From: an uncultured Bacillota bacterium
Lineage (GTDB): Bacteria > Bacillota_I > Bacilli_A > RFN20 > CAG-826
Assembly: GCA_949299565.1 (NCBI GenBank)
Contig: OX437086.1
Location: 38,919 to 102,918, forward strand
Reading direction: 5' to 3'
Length of the DNA: 64,000 nucleotides
Shown: piece after piece, positions 27,161 through 35,691 of the stretch
How positions within the stretch are numbered: the stretch's first letter is position 1
How the letters are laid out: each line of letters starts with the position of its first letter
The notes under the pieces: model-generated
Database searches by the model: none
Told to the model about the DNA's origin: nothing
What the model saw: the letters and a program-made list of their open reading frames with translations, nothing else
Position numbers and translations under genes: made by a program

Positions 27161-28123
27161 TCAGTAATATGACATCCAAGAATCGGGGACGGGAACTCCC
27201 TCCTCGTTAGCTCGGATAATCCCGGCAATCATAGGCGCAATTGAAATAATATGCAAGCGTGGATCCGCACTTTCGATGCTGTTGGTGACAACAATATCGC
27301 TGATGCCGCTACGATAAACGCGGTCCAACGAATCGTGCGAGAAAACGCCGTGGGTTCCAGCTAGCAAGATATCACTGGCTCCGCGTTTTCTAAGAGCCTC
27401 GCTTGAAGCAATGACTGTGCCGGCTGTATCGATGATGTCATCGACAATTAAAGCGACCTTCCCTTGCACATCGCCGACAACGTTAACAACTTCAGCTTCA
27501 TTAGGAGCGGGCCGCCTCTTATCGATGACAGCCAGGGAGGCATCTGGCAATTCAGAGGCCAAATCGCGAGCCCGATGAATCGAACCATGGTCAGGCGAAA
27601 CAACGACTACGCGGTCAGTTGGGATTTTATCGTTTTTAAACTTCCTTCTGAAATACTCTCCGAAAAGAGAGATAGGCGATAAGTTATCGACCGGACAAGA
27701 GAAAAAACCCTGAATCTGCGGAGTGTGTAGATCCATTGTCATCAAACGATTAATTCCGACCGTTCCCAATAAAGAGGCCACTAATTTTGCCGTAATCGGT
27801 TCGCCGCTACGCGCGATTCGATCCTGGCGAGCGAATCCAAAATATGGAATAATCGCATTTATTTCTTTAGCCTTCGCGTTCCGCAGGCCATCGATGAAGA
27901 TTAAGAGTTCCATCAAACGCTCGGTGACGGGCCGCTGCGTTGATTGAATAACATAGACTGTCTTTCCGCGAACGCTATTAAGCGGGCGAGCCAATAATTC
28001 TCCATCGGCAAATGTATTGACTTCAGACGGAGAAACCTCGATTCCAAGCTCCTCTGCCACTTCTTCTGTTAAACGAGGAGATGATGTTAATTTAAATAAA
28101 AGAATGTCTTGTGCTTTTTTCAT
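27161..28123 (-). CDS. prs: Ribose-phosphate pyrophosphokinase
   Basis: 320 residues. It makes PRPP from ribose-5-phosphate and ATP. The flexible-loop/ATP region (QSTQRPVTERLMELLIFIDGLR), YFGFARQDR, MTMDLHTPQIQGFF and the PRPP-binding VALIVDDIIDTAGT are all present. The start is fixed by family alignment even though no ribosome site precedes the ATG; TATAAT stands 8 bases upstream. Confidence 0.96.
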   Translation of the reverse strand: MKKAQDILLFKLTSSPRLTEEVAEELGIEVSPSEVNTFADGELLARPLNSVRGKTVYVIQSTQRPVTERLMELLIFIDGLRNAKAKEINAIIPYFGFARQDRIARSGEPITAKLVASLLGTVGINRLMTMDLHTPQIQGFFSCPVDNLSPISLFGEYFRRKFKNDKIPTDRVVVVSPDHGSIHRARDLASELPDASLAVIDKRRPAPNEAEVVNVVGDVQGKVALIVDDIIDTAGTVIASSEALRKRGASDILLAGTHGVFSHDSLDRVYRSGISDIVVTNSIESADPRLHIISIAPMIAGIIRANEEGVPVPDSWMSYY

Positions 28124-28131
28124 GTGCCTAG

Positions 28132-28137
28132 ATTATA
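28132..28137 (-). promoter_or_regulatory. prs -10 box, near-leaderless start
   Basis: A perfect TATAAT on the minus strand is separated from the prs ATG by 8 bases, predicting a 5' leader of one or two bases. Confidence 0.6.
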
Positions 28138-28210
28138 CAAAAAGAAAAAGTCATGACGATGGCATTTTTATTTTTTTAAGGAAGATGTAGGCAAAAGATA
28201 AGTTGATGAC

Positions 28211-28216
28211 TATAGT
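28211..28216 (+). promoter_or_regulatory. -10 box of the P-loop kinase gene
   Basis: TATAGT on the plus strand, 9 bases before the ATG at 28226. No Shine-Dalgarno sequence is present and the -35 is weak, so a near-leaderless transcript is predicted, divergent from prs. Confidence 0.45.
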
Positions 28217-28225
28217 TATTGTGTT

Positions 28226-28699
28226 ATGCGTACGATGATTCTTCTCTCAGCGATTCCTGCAAGCGGTAAATCAACATGGGCCCACCGCTACCAAATGCAG
28301 CATCCTAATACGAAAATTGTTGCTTCTGATGATATTCGTTTAGAACTATTTGGCTCCGCTATTTGTTTTAAGAATGAACCGTTGGTGTGGGAGACGTTCT
28401 TGAATCGCATCAATGATTACGCGAAAGAAAATGATGATGTCACCGTAATTGCCGATGCGACAAATCTCCAAAACAAATATCGTGTTCTATATAGAAATTC
28501 GACCCCAGATTTTGAAAAGCATATTTTGGTTCTTTTCGATGTCCCCTTTGAAACTTGCTTAAAACAAAACGCGATGCGAAAGGGCGAACGAGTGCTGCCG
28601 CTCGAGGCAATGATTAAATTAAAAAACGAATGGGAAGAATTAACCCCCGATGTTGCTTCTCTTTACGATGAAATCATCCATGTAAAAGACCACATCTAA
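28226..28699 (+). CDS. P-loop kinase of the AAA_33 / polynucleotide-kinase-like type
   Basis: 157 residues. The Walker A motif SAIPASGKSTWA is at residues 8-19, DDIRLELFG (about 36-44) is the acceptor-site region, and VIADATNLQ (about 78) is the Walker B-like strand. C-terminal MRKGERVLP resembles the lid Arg region of T4 polynucleotide kinase-like enzymes. The substrate, nucleic acid end or small molecule, cannot be told. It is a single gene followed by its own terminator. Confidence 0.75.
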   Translation: MRTMILLSAIPASGKSTWAHRYQMQHPNTKIVASDDIRLELFGSAICFKNEPLVWETFLNRINDYAKENDDVTVIADATNLQNKYRVLYRNSTPDFEKHILVLFDVPFETCLKQNAMRKGERVLPLEAMIKLKNEWEELTPDVASLYDEIIHVKDHI

Positions 28700-28718
28700 T
28701 TTAGGACTTAGCATCAAC

Positions 28719-28755
28719 AAAAAAGCAGTTCATCCCGAACTGCTTTTATTTTTAA
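28719..28755. terminator. Bidirectional terminator
   Basis: An 11-bp stem AAAAGCAGTTC with GAACTGCTTTT, flanked by A on the left and T on the right, serves the plus-strand kinase gene and the minus-strand membrane-protein gene that converge on it. Confidence 0.9.
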
Positions 28756-28763
28756 AGATGAAA

Positions 28764-29723
28764 TTAGGCCTTCGGAAGTTTCTCTTCTTTTTTGCCGCGT
28801 CCCGTGAAGACGAGGGCGACGATTACACCGAGGAACGTCAAAGCGCCGATTACAATGCTCATGACGCCATATCCGTAACCAGTGAAATTCCAAGAAGAAC
28901 CTTGCTTCAAAGCGACTAAATGGCAAGGAATATCTGCTCCCCAAACCAAATCGAGAACGCCAAGAACCAAAATTGCAGATCCTAAAAGCAAAACGCCCGA
29001 CACAGTCAAAGCACTGCTGAGTTTTGAAGATTTCTCTTCTTTCTTTTTTGCGGTTAAGTATGAAACGAGAGTAAAGGCAAAGACAATGGCGGATGGAACC
29101 AAAGTCAAGAGAAGTTGTGTATAGAAATAAGGCGTCTGCATGATTACCGTTCCAGTCATGAGTCCGATAAGGGCTAATAACGTTTCGATGGTTAAAACGG
29201 CAAACAAGACGGAGGCATTACGATACAAACTCCGTGTGAGAACTCGATAATCATGACCATCGAAAATGCGCATTGTCGGAATATTCGTCGCGATGAAAAT
29301 AATGATGGCGATGAGAACGCACATAACGATTGGGAAAGCAATATTGCCACCGCTGCTCATGATATCGAAGAGGACGGCTCCGTTGAGGAAAAGCGTCAAG
29401 CCAACGATCCAACCTTCTGAGATGAAATCGCTGAAAGAAGAAACGACGAGCTTGTCGCTCTCTTGTCCGTTGATTGTCAAAGATTTGACAGCCTTCAAGA
29501 AACCGTGACCAGAAATAAAGAAGAGAACAAAACCAGCAACCGCTAACTCAAGATAGAGATAGAAACTTGCATTGAAGAGCGAGGCAGTGAAAGCGTCAGG
29601 AATTGTCGTAAAGTAAAATGGAACAACAAAGATTCCGAAATATAAGCCTAAAGCTAAGAAAGCCACAGAAATAATTCCATGAAAAATCAAGCAAAGATTC
29701 TTGGAAGTGCTTCCGTATTTCAT
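28764..29723 (-). CDS. Eight-helix membrane protein, unknown
   Basis: 319 residues with about eight hydrophobic helices spread along the length and a short Lys/Glu-rich C-terminus. A modest ribosome site (GAGGT) precedes the ATG. No transporter or enzyme motif is recognised. It stands alone between a bidirectional terminator and an AT-rich intergenic region. Confidence 0.65.
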   Translation of the reverse strand: MKYGSTSKNLCLIFHGIISVAFLALGLYFGIFVVPFYFTTIPDAFTASLFNASFYLYLELAVAGFVLFFISGHGFLKAVKSLTINGQESDKLVVSSFSDFISEGWIVGLTLFLNGAVLFDIMSSGGNIAFPIVMCVLIAIIIFIATNIPTMRIFDGHDYRVLTRSLYRNASVLFAVLTIETLLALIGLMTGTVIMQTPYFYTQLLLTLVPSAIVFAFTLVSYLTAKKKEEKSSKLSSALTVSGVLLLGSAILVLGVLDLVWGADIPCHLVALKQGSSWNFTGYGYGVMSIVIGALTFLGVIVALVFTGRGKKEEKLPKA

Positions 29724-29787
29724 ACACGTTACCTCTTATCAAAAAATGGTGCAGGCTTAAAACTAATGCCAGCGTCTAATAATTAAA

Positions 29788-29864
29788 GGCTATCTTTACA
29801 AGATAGTCAACGCCCGGAAAGCGATTAATTAAGTCAAATTAATGTTGTCGAAATGAACATTAAT
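29788..29864. repeat. Two inverted repeats in the intergenic region
   Basis: The 187-base gap 29724-29910 holds CTATCTT/AAGATAG (29790-29796 with 29800-29806) and ATTAATGTT/AACATTAAT (29838-29846 with 29856-29864). Neither is followed by a T run. They could be transcription-factor sites or RNA hairpins; nothing else is seen in the gap. Confidence 0.4.
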
Positions 29865-29910
29865 AATCGAAAACGAAGAAAATATAAGACGCTTTTGCGA
29901 TGATTTTAAT

Positions 29911-30369
29911 CTAATCAACAATAGAAATTTCAAATAACTCTGCAGAATCGACGCCTTTTAACCATTCCTCAGAACTGGATAATCTAGGATATGTCGTATC
30001 AAAGCGATATGTAGTCATTGCTAAACCCGTTTCTGGAAAATTGAAAGTCGAAAAGTTGCCATCTACTAACGTTAATAGATAAATCCAGGAGTTAGCATCT
30101 AACGCTTCCGTCGGCAATATTTGAACTCCCGTAAAATAATGCCTCAATAAAGGCAAAGAATAGACTGTCGATGAATAATCTTGAAGAGATGCATAATCAA
30201 GATATGAAAAGGTGAATATTTCATTCGTTTGTTCTTTAATTTCGCTCAAGATTTCAGTCGGGAATGTTGTAAATGCAAATAAATAGTTTTTGACCCTCTC
30301 TATTTGATTTTCAAGCGTGGTAAATGGAACTTCAGTCATAGATTGAAAAATGTCCTCAGTTTGTAACAT
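29911..30369 (-). CDS. Hypothetical soluble or secreted protein
   Basis: 152 residues from ATG 30369; an earlier in-frame start at 30408 would overlap the preceding gene more. Rich in Thr, Phe and Tyr, with no signal peptide or membrane helix seen. It overlaps the end of the 30356-31066 gene by 14 bases in another frame. It may be a separate partner, or the second half of a longer protein split by a frameshift. Confidence 0.5.
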   Translation of the reverse strand: MLQTEDIFQSMTEVPFTTLENQIERVKNYLFAFTTFPTEILSEIKEQTNEIFTFSYLDYASLQDYSSTVYSLPLLRHYFTGVQILPTEALDANSWIYLLTLVDGNFSTFNFPETGLAMTTYRFDTTYPRLSSSEEWLKGVDSAELFEISIVD

Positions 30370-31066
30370 TATGCTTTTCCCAAAAGAAACCCAAATCCAG
30401 CTCATCAAAAGTATAAGTCACACTTATATTCGTGCCATCGTATGTAACAGAAACATCAACCAGGTCTTGGTTGTAAATCGACTCTCTGGCAATCAGTTGA
30501 AAAGAGAAACTAGTTATGCGATCGCCGCTGAGAGAAACATGAGGATCATTGACAGTAAAGTTGAATATGTTAGTGCGAATAGTCGGAGAATGCATGTAAT
30601 ATTCGGGTGTATCCTCATATGGAACAAGGATATAGCGACCTAAATCATCAAAGAATTCTCCTTGTTCTTCTTCATTATCCCATATGAGTTCATAAGCAAA
30701 AATTTCTCCAATTTCTTTTGTTTTGCTGTATGTTTCACCTTGTTTTACATAACGAGCGTTATAGAAATTATTGTTGAAACTAAGATAGTCACTTACGGAA
30801 TATCCTATTGAACAACCAATACAAGTCGCGAGCGGAATAGAAGCAGCGACAAAGGCGACGACAATAGTGCTCTTGCTATAACTAAAATCTCTAGTATCCT
30901 CAATCCCTTGCCATTTCATCTTTGTCTTGCCGTATAGTCCAATCAGTGCAAAGGAAATTAACAAAATAGCAATAAAGTAAGCGACTCCGATTAGAATCAG
31001 CCATACATACCACATATCGAATTCATAACTTGTTCTTAAATCCGTGAAGAGAATTGCTTTATTCAT
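30356..31066 (-). CDS. Hypothetical membrane protein with large outer domain
   Basis: 236 residues. Two hydrophobic helices, near 18-43 and 68-90, are followed by about 145 residues rich in Asp, Tyr and Thr with an alternating pattern that suggests beta strands. No family is recognised. With the overlapping downstream gene it forms a two-gene unit of unknown function. Confidence 0.55.
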   Translation of the reverse strand: MNKAILFTDLRTSYEFDMWYVWLILIGVAYFIAILLISFALIGLYGKTKMKWQGIEDTRDFSYSKSTIVVAFVAASIPLATCIGCSIGYSVSDYLSFNNNFYNARYVKQGETYSKTKEIGEIFAYELIWDNEEEQGEFFDDLGRYILVPYEDTPEYYMHSPTIRTNIFNFTVNDPHVSLSGDRITSFSFQLIARESIYNQDLVDVSVTYDGTNISVTYTFDELDLGFFWEKHNVTN

Positions 31067-31120
31067 TTTCTATCTCCAACTCAACCTTAAAATTACTTCA
31101 TAGTTCAAACGCAAAAAACT

Positions 31121-31150
31121 TTAGCTCATATCCTCTTTAATCAGTTTCAT
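31121..31150 (-). other. Nine-codon reading frame with strong ribosome site
   Basis: The 266-base gap 31067-31332 contains AAAGGAGATTCAACT followed by ATG and eight codons (KLIKEDMS), then TAA. The ribosome site is better than those of many real genes here. It could be a leader peptide or a decayed gene start. No terminator or riboswitch is seen in the rest of the gap. Confidence 0.3.
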
Positions 31151-31332
31151 AGTTGAATCTCCTTTCATTTTTGTTCTAGATTCAAACTCGATACTTATTT
31201 CTAACTCTTAAACTCAGGGAACAAAGAATGCGTCGTCTATGTTGTTTCTTTGCAAACATGGTAAAGCCAAGCATTATGCTTTTCAATAGACGCAAGAAAG
31301 GTTGACTAATTTTGCAAATAAATCAAAACCGC

Positions 31333-32457
31333 TCATTCGAGAGAAGAGGCGATTTTTAAAGCGCTCAACAAAGCCCACGCTAAATTATGCCCCCCGCAAG
31401 GACCATCAATATCGAGCATTTCACCGGCAAAATAAACATTCTTTTCGCGTTTTGAAGCCAGCGAAAAATCCACTTCTTCTAAAGAAAGACCGCCAAGCGT
31501 CACTTGGGCATCAGAAAAAGAAGGATAAGAATTCATTTTAAACATCACTTGATGCGCATATTTATATGGATCGATTTTTCTCTTTCGTGCTTCCGTCAAT
31601 AGATAGTTAGCTAGTGCTTTATTAAAGTGATGAGAAAAACTTAAATCGGTTGAAGAATAAGCGTCAAGAAAATCAATTTTGATATCGACGTCGTGATACT
31701 TGCTTTGAACTTTTGTTAAGAGGGCTCGTTCAGCATTAAAAATGACAATGCCCGATAAAGCATCCTTTCGAAAAATTAATTCGCCTCGTTCTTTAAAGAA
31801 AGGCATTTGTTTATCTAGAAGAGTAACTTCGACTTCGGCGCGTTGTCCTTTTAAAGAAGAAACGTTTTCTCCAACTGGTATCGGGGCTAAACCAGGCAAA
31901 GGTTCGTTTATTGAATAACAATGTTCCCGAAGAACTTCAAAGAAAGTTCCATCGCTTCCTAATTTGGGAGAAGCTTTCCCTCCTACTGCAATTACAAGAT
32001 GCGAAAAAGGCCCCTCTTCTCCTTTATCGGTCAAAAGAAAATAACCATCTTTCTCTCTTCGATAGTCTTTGACTAAAAAACCTTCCTTTAATTCGACATT
32101 ATGCTTTCTTAAATAATTCTCGAGAATTTCTACAAAATATGGAGCATTTAAGAAAATCGGATAATAACCGCCTTCTCTTTTCTTGAGCGGAATATCCAAT
32201 CTCTCAAAGAAATTAAGAAGCGTCTCATCATTAAAGTCAGCCAATACGTTTTCAACAAAATCTGGATGATTATAGAAGGAGGAGGAAAAAGAGGGAGGCA
32301 AAAGGTTACATTGACCGTTCCCTGTTGCTTTAAGCTTTCTTCCTAAACTGTTTTCTTTTTCGTAGATTGTGACGCGAAACGATGAATTCACGAGAGCGCT
32401 GGCTAAATAAAAGGCAGACGCTCCGCCACCAATAATCGCTAAATCAGAATTTTTCAT
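31333..32457 (-). CDS. FAD-dependent oxidoreductase of the HI0933/YhiN (BaiN) family
   Basis: 374 residues. The FAD dinucleotide fold IIGGGASAFYLASALV is near residue 8, then KLKATGNGQCNL, the family signature, and a C-terminal AGEMLDIDGPCGGHNLAWALLSA. These flavoproteins are often annotated as aminoacetone oxidase or BaiN; the true substrate is uncertain. ATG 32457 shares one base with the upstream GtrA stop (TGATG); the TTG one codon earlier is not needed. Confidence 0.85.
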   Translation of the reverse strand: MKNSDLAIIGGGASAFYLASALVNSSFRVTIYEKENSLGRKLKATGNGQCNLLPPSFSSSFYNHPDFVENVLADFNDETLLNFFERLDIPLKKREGGYYPIFLNAPYFVEILENYLRKHNVELKEGFLVKDYRREKDGYFLLTDKGEEGPFSHLVIAVGGKASPKLGSDGTFFEVLREHCYSINEPLPGLAPIPVGENVSSLKGQRAEVEVTLLDKQMPFFKERGELIFRKDALSGIVIFNAERALLTKVQSKYHDVDIKIDFLDAYSSTDLSFSHHFNKALANYLLTEARKRKIDPYKYAHQVMFKMNSYPSFSDAQVTLGGLSLEEVDFSLASKREKNVYFAGEMLDIDGPCGGHNLAWALLSALKIASSLE

Positions 32458-33467
32458 CAACGAGCGTCATCAGAAGAGCCATCTTGCTGATGTCTAGCCT
32501 TTTCTTCGGCCTTTTTACGGGCAATTTCATGATCGCGTTCTTCTAATTCTTCATATATCAAGCGCCAAGCTTTGCCAGCCGTGCATTTCTTTTGTCCGGG
32601 AGCAAATCGCGCTTCAACTTCTTCTTTGAAAATCGAAGCAAATTCAGCGTTGGTCACAAGATGTTTCTCCTCTATAACTTTCTTTTCGAGAGGTCCAACA
32701 ATCGTTTCTTCCTTTTCCTTATCTTGAATGGGAGCCACGACAAGGTCTTCGTTTGCAACCGGAACAAGGGCGTTTTTTGCTTCTAGAGCCTCTTCTTTCT
32801 TCGGAGCTTTAAAGATAATGAGCTTGCGCGTTATGTAGTTATAAACCATCGTGATCAAAGTCTTGATGCAGAAGATGATGACGAAGGCCCAGAAAGAGAT
32901 GCCTCCCGCATTAAAGAGATCGCCCCAACTGATATTCGCGATGTCGTAAGACAAATCAGTTAAACCCAAGAAGTTAATGCAAATGAAAACGCCGAGTTCT
33001 TGAATAGCGAGACCGAGAAGCCAGCCGCCCGCCCCTAAACCGACATAACTCCAAAAAGCTTTCTGTGATTTTGTGTTGACGTTCTTATCGACATTTTTAA
33101 AGACAACAAGGCGCGAAAAGATGAAGTTGATAAGATTGCTGACTAAGAAAGCCACCGTCACTGCGATCGCAAAACTTACATAAGGCGTCCATGAACGATC
33201 AATGGAGGAAAGATTGCCATCGAAAGCCTTTAAAAGACCGAATTGAACAGCAAAATCAATGATCGTGCAAAGAATTCCAACAAGGACAAAACGAATAATT
33301 TCTCGTCCCAATGATTTTCGCTTTTTCTCTTTCTTAGCCTCGGAAGCCTCTTCAACTTCCTTAGCTTCCTTTGCCACTCGTTCAGCCTTTTCTTCTGAAC
33401 TCATTTTTGAAGTATTCTCTTCATCGTTGAGCATTAATTCTTCGTGTTTTTTCATATTTTTTCTCAC
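32457..33467 (-). CDS. GtrA-like membrane protein
   Basis: Up to 336 residues. A charged N-terminus (1-50) precedes a GtrA domain with four helices (about 55-225; FVLVGILCTIIDFAVQFGLL at its start), then a Lys/Glu-rich C-terminal tail of about 110 residues. GtrA proteins help move lipid-linked sugars or teichoic-acid precursors. GTG 33467 is 9 bases after a TGCTAAAAT extended -10; ATG 33455 is an alternative. The C-terminal tail is unusually long. Confidence 0.8.
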   Translation of the reverse strand: MRKNMKKHEELMLNDEENTSKMSSEEKAERVAKEAKEVEEASEAKKEKKRKSLGREIIRFVLVGILCTIIDFAVQFGLLKAFDGNLSSIDRSWTPYVSFAIAVTVAFLVSNLINFIFSRLVVFKNVDKNVNTKSQKAFWSYVGLGAGGWLLGLAIQELGVFICINFLGLTDLSYDIANISWGDLFNAGGISFWAFVIIFCIKTLITMVYNYITRKLIIFKAPKKEEALEAKNALVPVANEDLVVAPIQDKEKEETIVGPLEKKVIEEKHLVTNAEFASIFKEEVEARFAPGQKKCTAGKAWRLIYEELEERDHEIARKKAEEKARHQQDGSSDDAR

Positions 33468-33476
33468 GTTTTTTTC

Positions 33477-33482
33477 ATTTTA
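33477..33482 (-). promoter_or_regulatory. Extended -10 upstream of the GtrA-like gene
   Basis: TAAAAT preceded by TGC on the minus strand, 9 bases from GTG 33467 and 21 from ATG 33455. No Shine-Dalgarno sequence lies between. Confidence 0.4.
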
Positions 33483-33502
33483 GCATGTAAAGGCTAGAAA
33501 CT

Positions 33503-35608
33503 TTATAGTTTTTCTATTTCTTGCATATAGATTTCGGGGGAAAGATCGCTTGGTAAGCGTAAATCTCCGCGCGGTGAAATCGCGACAGTTCCGACTTTGA
33601 CGCCATCGGGCAAGCACGAACGCTTGAATTGATTGTTGAAAAATCGCTTGAAGAAAATTCCCAACCAACGTTTCATCTCTTCTTCGCTATAAATGCCCAT
33701 GAAAGCTTGCTTAGCAATTCTTAATAATTTCTTCGGGTGAAAATGGAAACGCAAAAAATGATAAATAAGAAAGTCATGGAAAAGATAAGGTCCTAAGGCC
33801 TCTTCAGTTTTTTGAACAATCTGACCATTTTTATCGGGAGGCACTAATTCTGGCGAAATCGGAGTCCCGAGGATATCGAGAAGAACATCTCGCGTTTCCG
33901 GATGCATAATTGCGTAACCTTCAACCAAATATTTGACCAAAGTTTTGGGAATTGAGGAATTGACGCCATACATCGACATATGGTCACCGCCATAAGTAGT
34001 CCAGCCTAAACAAAGTTCGGAGAGATCGCCCGTTCCGATCATGAGAGCGCCTTTCGCGTTCGCAACATCCATCAACACTTGTGTTCTCTCGCGAGCTTGG
34101 GCGTTTTCATAGGTAACGTCATGAAGGTTTTCTGGATGTTTTATGTCGTAAAAATGGCTTTCAAGCGTTTTCTTGATATCGATAACTTCATAAGAGACGC
34201 CTAAAACATTCGCCAATTTTTCAGCGTTATTCAATGTGTGAGAGCTCGTGCCGAAAGCTGGGAGAGCAATTGCCATAATTTCCTTTAGAAGTCGCTTAAG
34301 CACTTTATAAGTTTCAACGAGAACCAAAAGGGCCAATGTCGAATCCAATCCGCCCGATAAACCTAAAATTGAGCTATGCAATCCCGTGGCTTCTAATCGT
34401 TTCTTTAAACCATAAACTTGCATATTCATAATGTCAGACACAAGCGCGGTATCTACTGAATTATCAGATGGAATAAAGGGGTTTTGCCGATATTTACGCA
34501 AAATTGTCTCTTTTTGATTGCTTCTAAAAGAAATAGCGACTTTTTGCATTTTTTCACGCGAAAAGCGGAAAGAAGAATTTGAAAGACGTTCTTCCTTTAA
34601 CTTTTCAAAATCGAGATCAACCGTCACGACTCCTTCTTTAAAAGGCAATGATTCACCTAAAATTTTACCATTTTCCGCAATTAAATTATGACCGCCAAAA
34701 ACTAAGTCGGTCGTGCTTTCGTTAATGCCGCTGGAACAATAGGCGTAAGCACAAAGTAGACGCGCTGAGGTTGAAGAAACCAACGACCTTCGATATTCCT
34801 TTTTCCCGACCACTTCATTAGAAGCGCTGAGGTTCAAAATTAAATTCGCGCCAGCTTTTGCAAGAGCGGTCGAAGGCGGATCTAAAGCCCAAAGGTCTTC
34901 ACAAATCTCCACTCCTATCCTCAAATCGTTCGCTAGTGAAGAAAAAATGATACGCTTCCCGAATAACGTAGAACTGCCATCCTCTAAATACACAAGCGCA
35001 TTTTCGTCCGTTGCTGAAGAAAACCAACGCCCCTCATAGAATTCACCATAATCAGGCAAGAAAGTTTTAGGAACGATTCCCTTGATCTTTCCTTCATTTA
35101 GAATGTAGGCAGCGTTATACAATCGATTCTCATGATAAAAGGGAGCCCCGATGGCGATGAGCATTTCAGGAGCAAGATCCTTCAAAGATAAAATCGCTTT
35201 CAAGCTCTCCTCGGCATAATGCGCATCCAAAAGTTTATCGCCAAGCGTGTATCCGGTAAGCGCGAGTTCCGGAAAAAGAAGGATATCAACTTTGTCTTTT
35301 TTCGCTTCTTCGATAGCGGCTTTAATTTCCTCTCCATTTTTTTCGACATTTCCTAAATATAGAACCGGAGTTTTCGCTCGGACGCGAACGAAACCACTTT
35401 CATCGATTTTTTCATCGTTTTTGCTCGGTTGAAAATAAGCATTTTCCTCATCAAATTTTCCTTGGTCATCGTTTTTGGCTTCTAGCAAAAGAAGAGACGC
35501 CTTCCCGTTTTTTGTTAAAACCAAACATCCTCCGGCTTTTTTTACGCGTTCTTCAAGGTTCGCGGTGTCGCGAACAATCGTAATTGGTTCAATATTCATT
35601 TTATTCAT
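33503..35608 (-). CDS. nadE: Glutamine-dependent NAD+ synthetase with extra N-terminal domain
   Basis: 701 residues. It converts nicotinate adenine dinucleotide to NAD+ with glutamine as nitrogen donor. The amidase domain (about 86-370) has the nitrilase triad: Glu in LLFPELALTGY, Lys in VPKTFLPDY, Cys in VEICEDLW. The synthetase domain carries the PP-loop LSGGLDSTLAL. The first ~60 residues are not part of the family: PITIVRDTANLEERV followed by CLVLTKNGKASLLLLEA resembles a Phd/YefM antitoxin DNA-binding fold. Starts at 35608 or 35599 are both possible; neither has a ribosome site. Confidence 0.93.
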   Translation of the reverse strand: MNKMNIEPITIVRDTANLEERVKKAGGCLVLTKNGKASLLLLEAKNDDQGKFDEENAYFQPSKNDEKIDESGFVRVRAKTPVLYLGNVEKNGEEIKAAIEEAKKDKVDILLFPELALTGYTLGDKLLDAHYAEESLKAILSLKDLAPEMLIAIGAPFYHENRLYNAAYILNEGKIKGIVPKTFLPDYGEFYEGRWFSSATDENALVYLEDGSSTLFGKRIIFSSLANDLRIGVEICEDLWALDPPSTALAKAGANLILNLSASNEVVGKKEYRRSLVSSTSARLLCAYAYCSSGINESTTDLVFGGHNLIAENGKILGESLPFKEGVVTVDLDFEKLKEERLSNSSFRFSREKMQKVAISFRSNQKETILRKYRQNPFIPSDNSVDTALVSDIMNMQVYGLKKRLEATGLHSSILGLSGGLDSTLALLVLVETYKVLKRLLKEIMAIALPAFGTSSHTLNNAEKLANVLGVSYEVIDIKKTLESHFYDIKHPENLHDVTYENAQARERTQVLMDVANAKGALMIGTGDLSELCLGWTTYGGDHMSMYGVNSSIPKTLVKYLVEGYAIMHPETRDVLLDILGTPISPELVPPDKNGQIVQKTEEALGPYLFHDFLIYHFLRFHFHPKKLLRIAKQAFMGIYSEEEMKRWLGIFFKRFFNNQFKRSCLPDGVKVGTVAISPRGDLRLPSDLSPEIYMQEIEKL

Positions 35609-35618
35609 AATCGTAATT

Positions 35619-35649
35619 ATTATGACATCAAAATGTCATTTATTTGCAA
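35619..35649 (-). promoter_or_regulatory. Probable nadE promoter
   Basis: Minus strand TTGCAA (35644-35649), 19-base spacer and CATAAT (35619-35624), 10 bases from ATG 35608. The palindrome at 35622-35639 fills the spacer, so anything bound there would block the promoter. Confidence 0.45.
35622..35639. promoter_or_regulatory. Palindromic operator-like site between nadE and the ATP-grasp gene
   Basis: ATGACAT-CAAA-ATGTCAT, perfect 7-bp arms. It lies within the nadE promoter and 53 bases upstream of the divergent gene. Confidence 0.5.
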
Positions 35650-35670
35650 TTAACTTCTTCTACCGTCTTT

Positions 35671-35680
35671 GTGGTATAGT
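35671..35680 (+). promoter_or_regulatory. Extended -10 of the ATP-grasp gene
   Basis: TGG followed by TATAGT (35675-35680), 11 bases before the ATG at 35692; no convincing -35 and only a weak AGG before the start. Confidence 0.5.
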
Positions 35681-35691
35681 CCCTAGGCGCT

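Noticed and set aside
33503..33700. Toxin-antitoxin operon based on the Phd/YefM-like domain
   Set aside because: No Doc, RelE or other toxin-like gene is adjacent, and the domain is covalently part of NadE.
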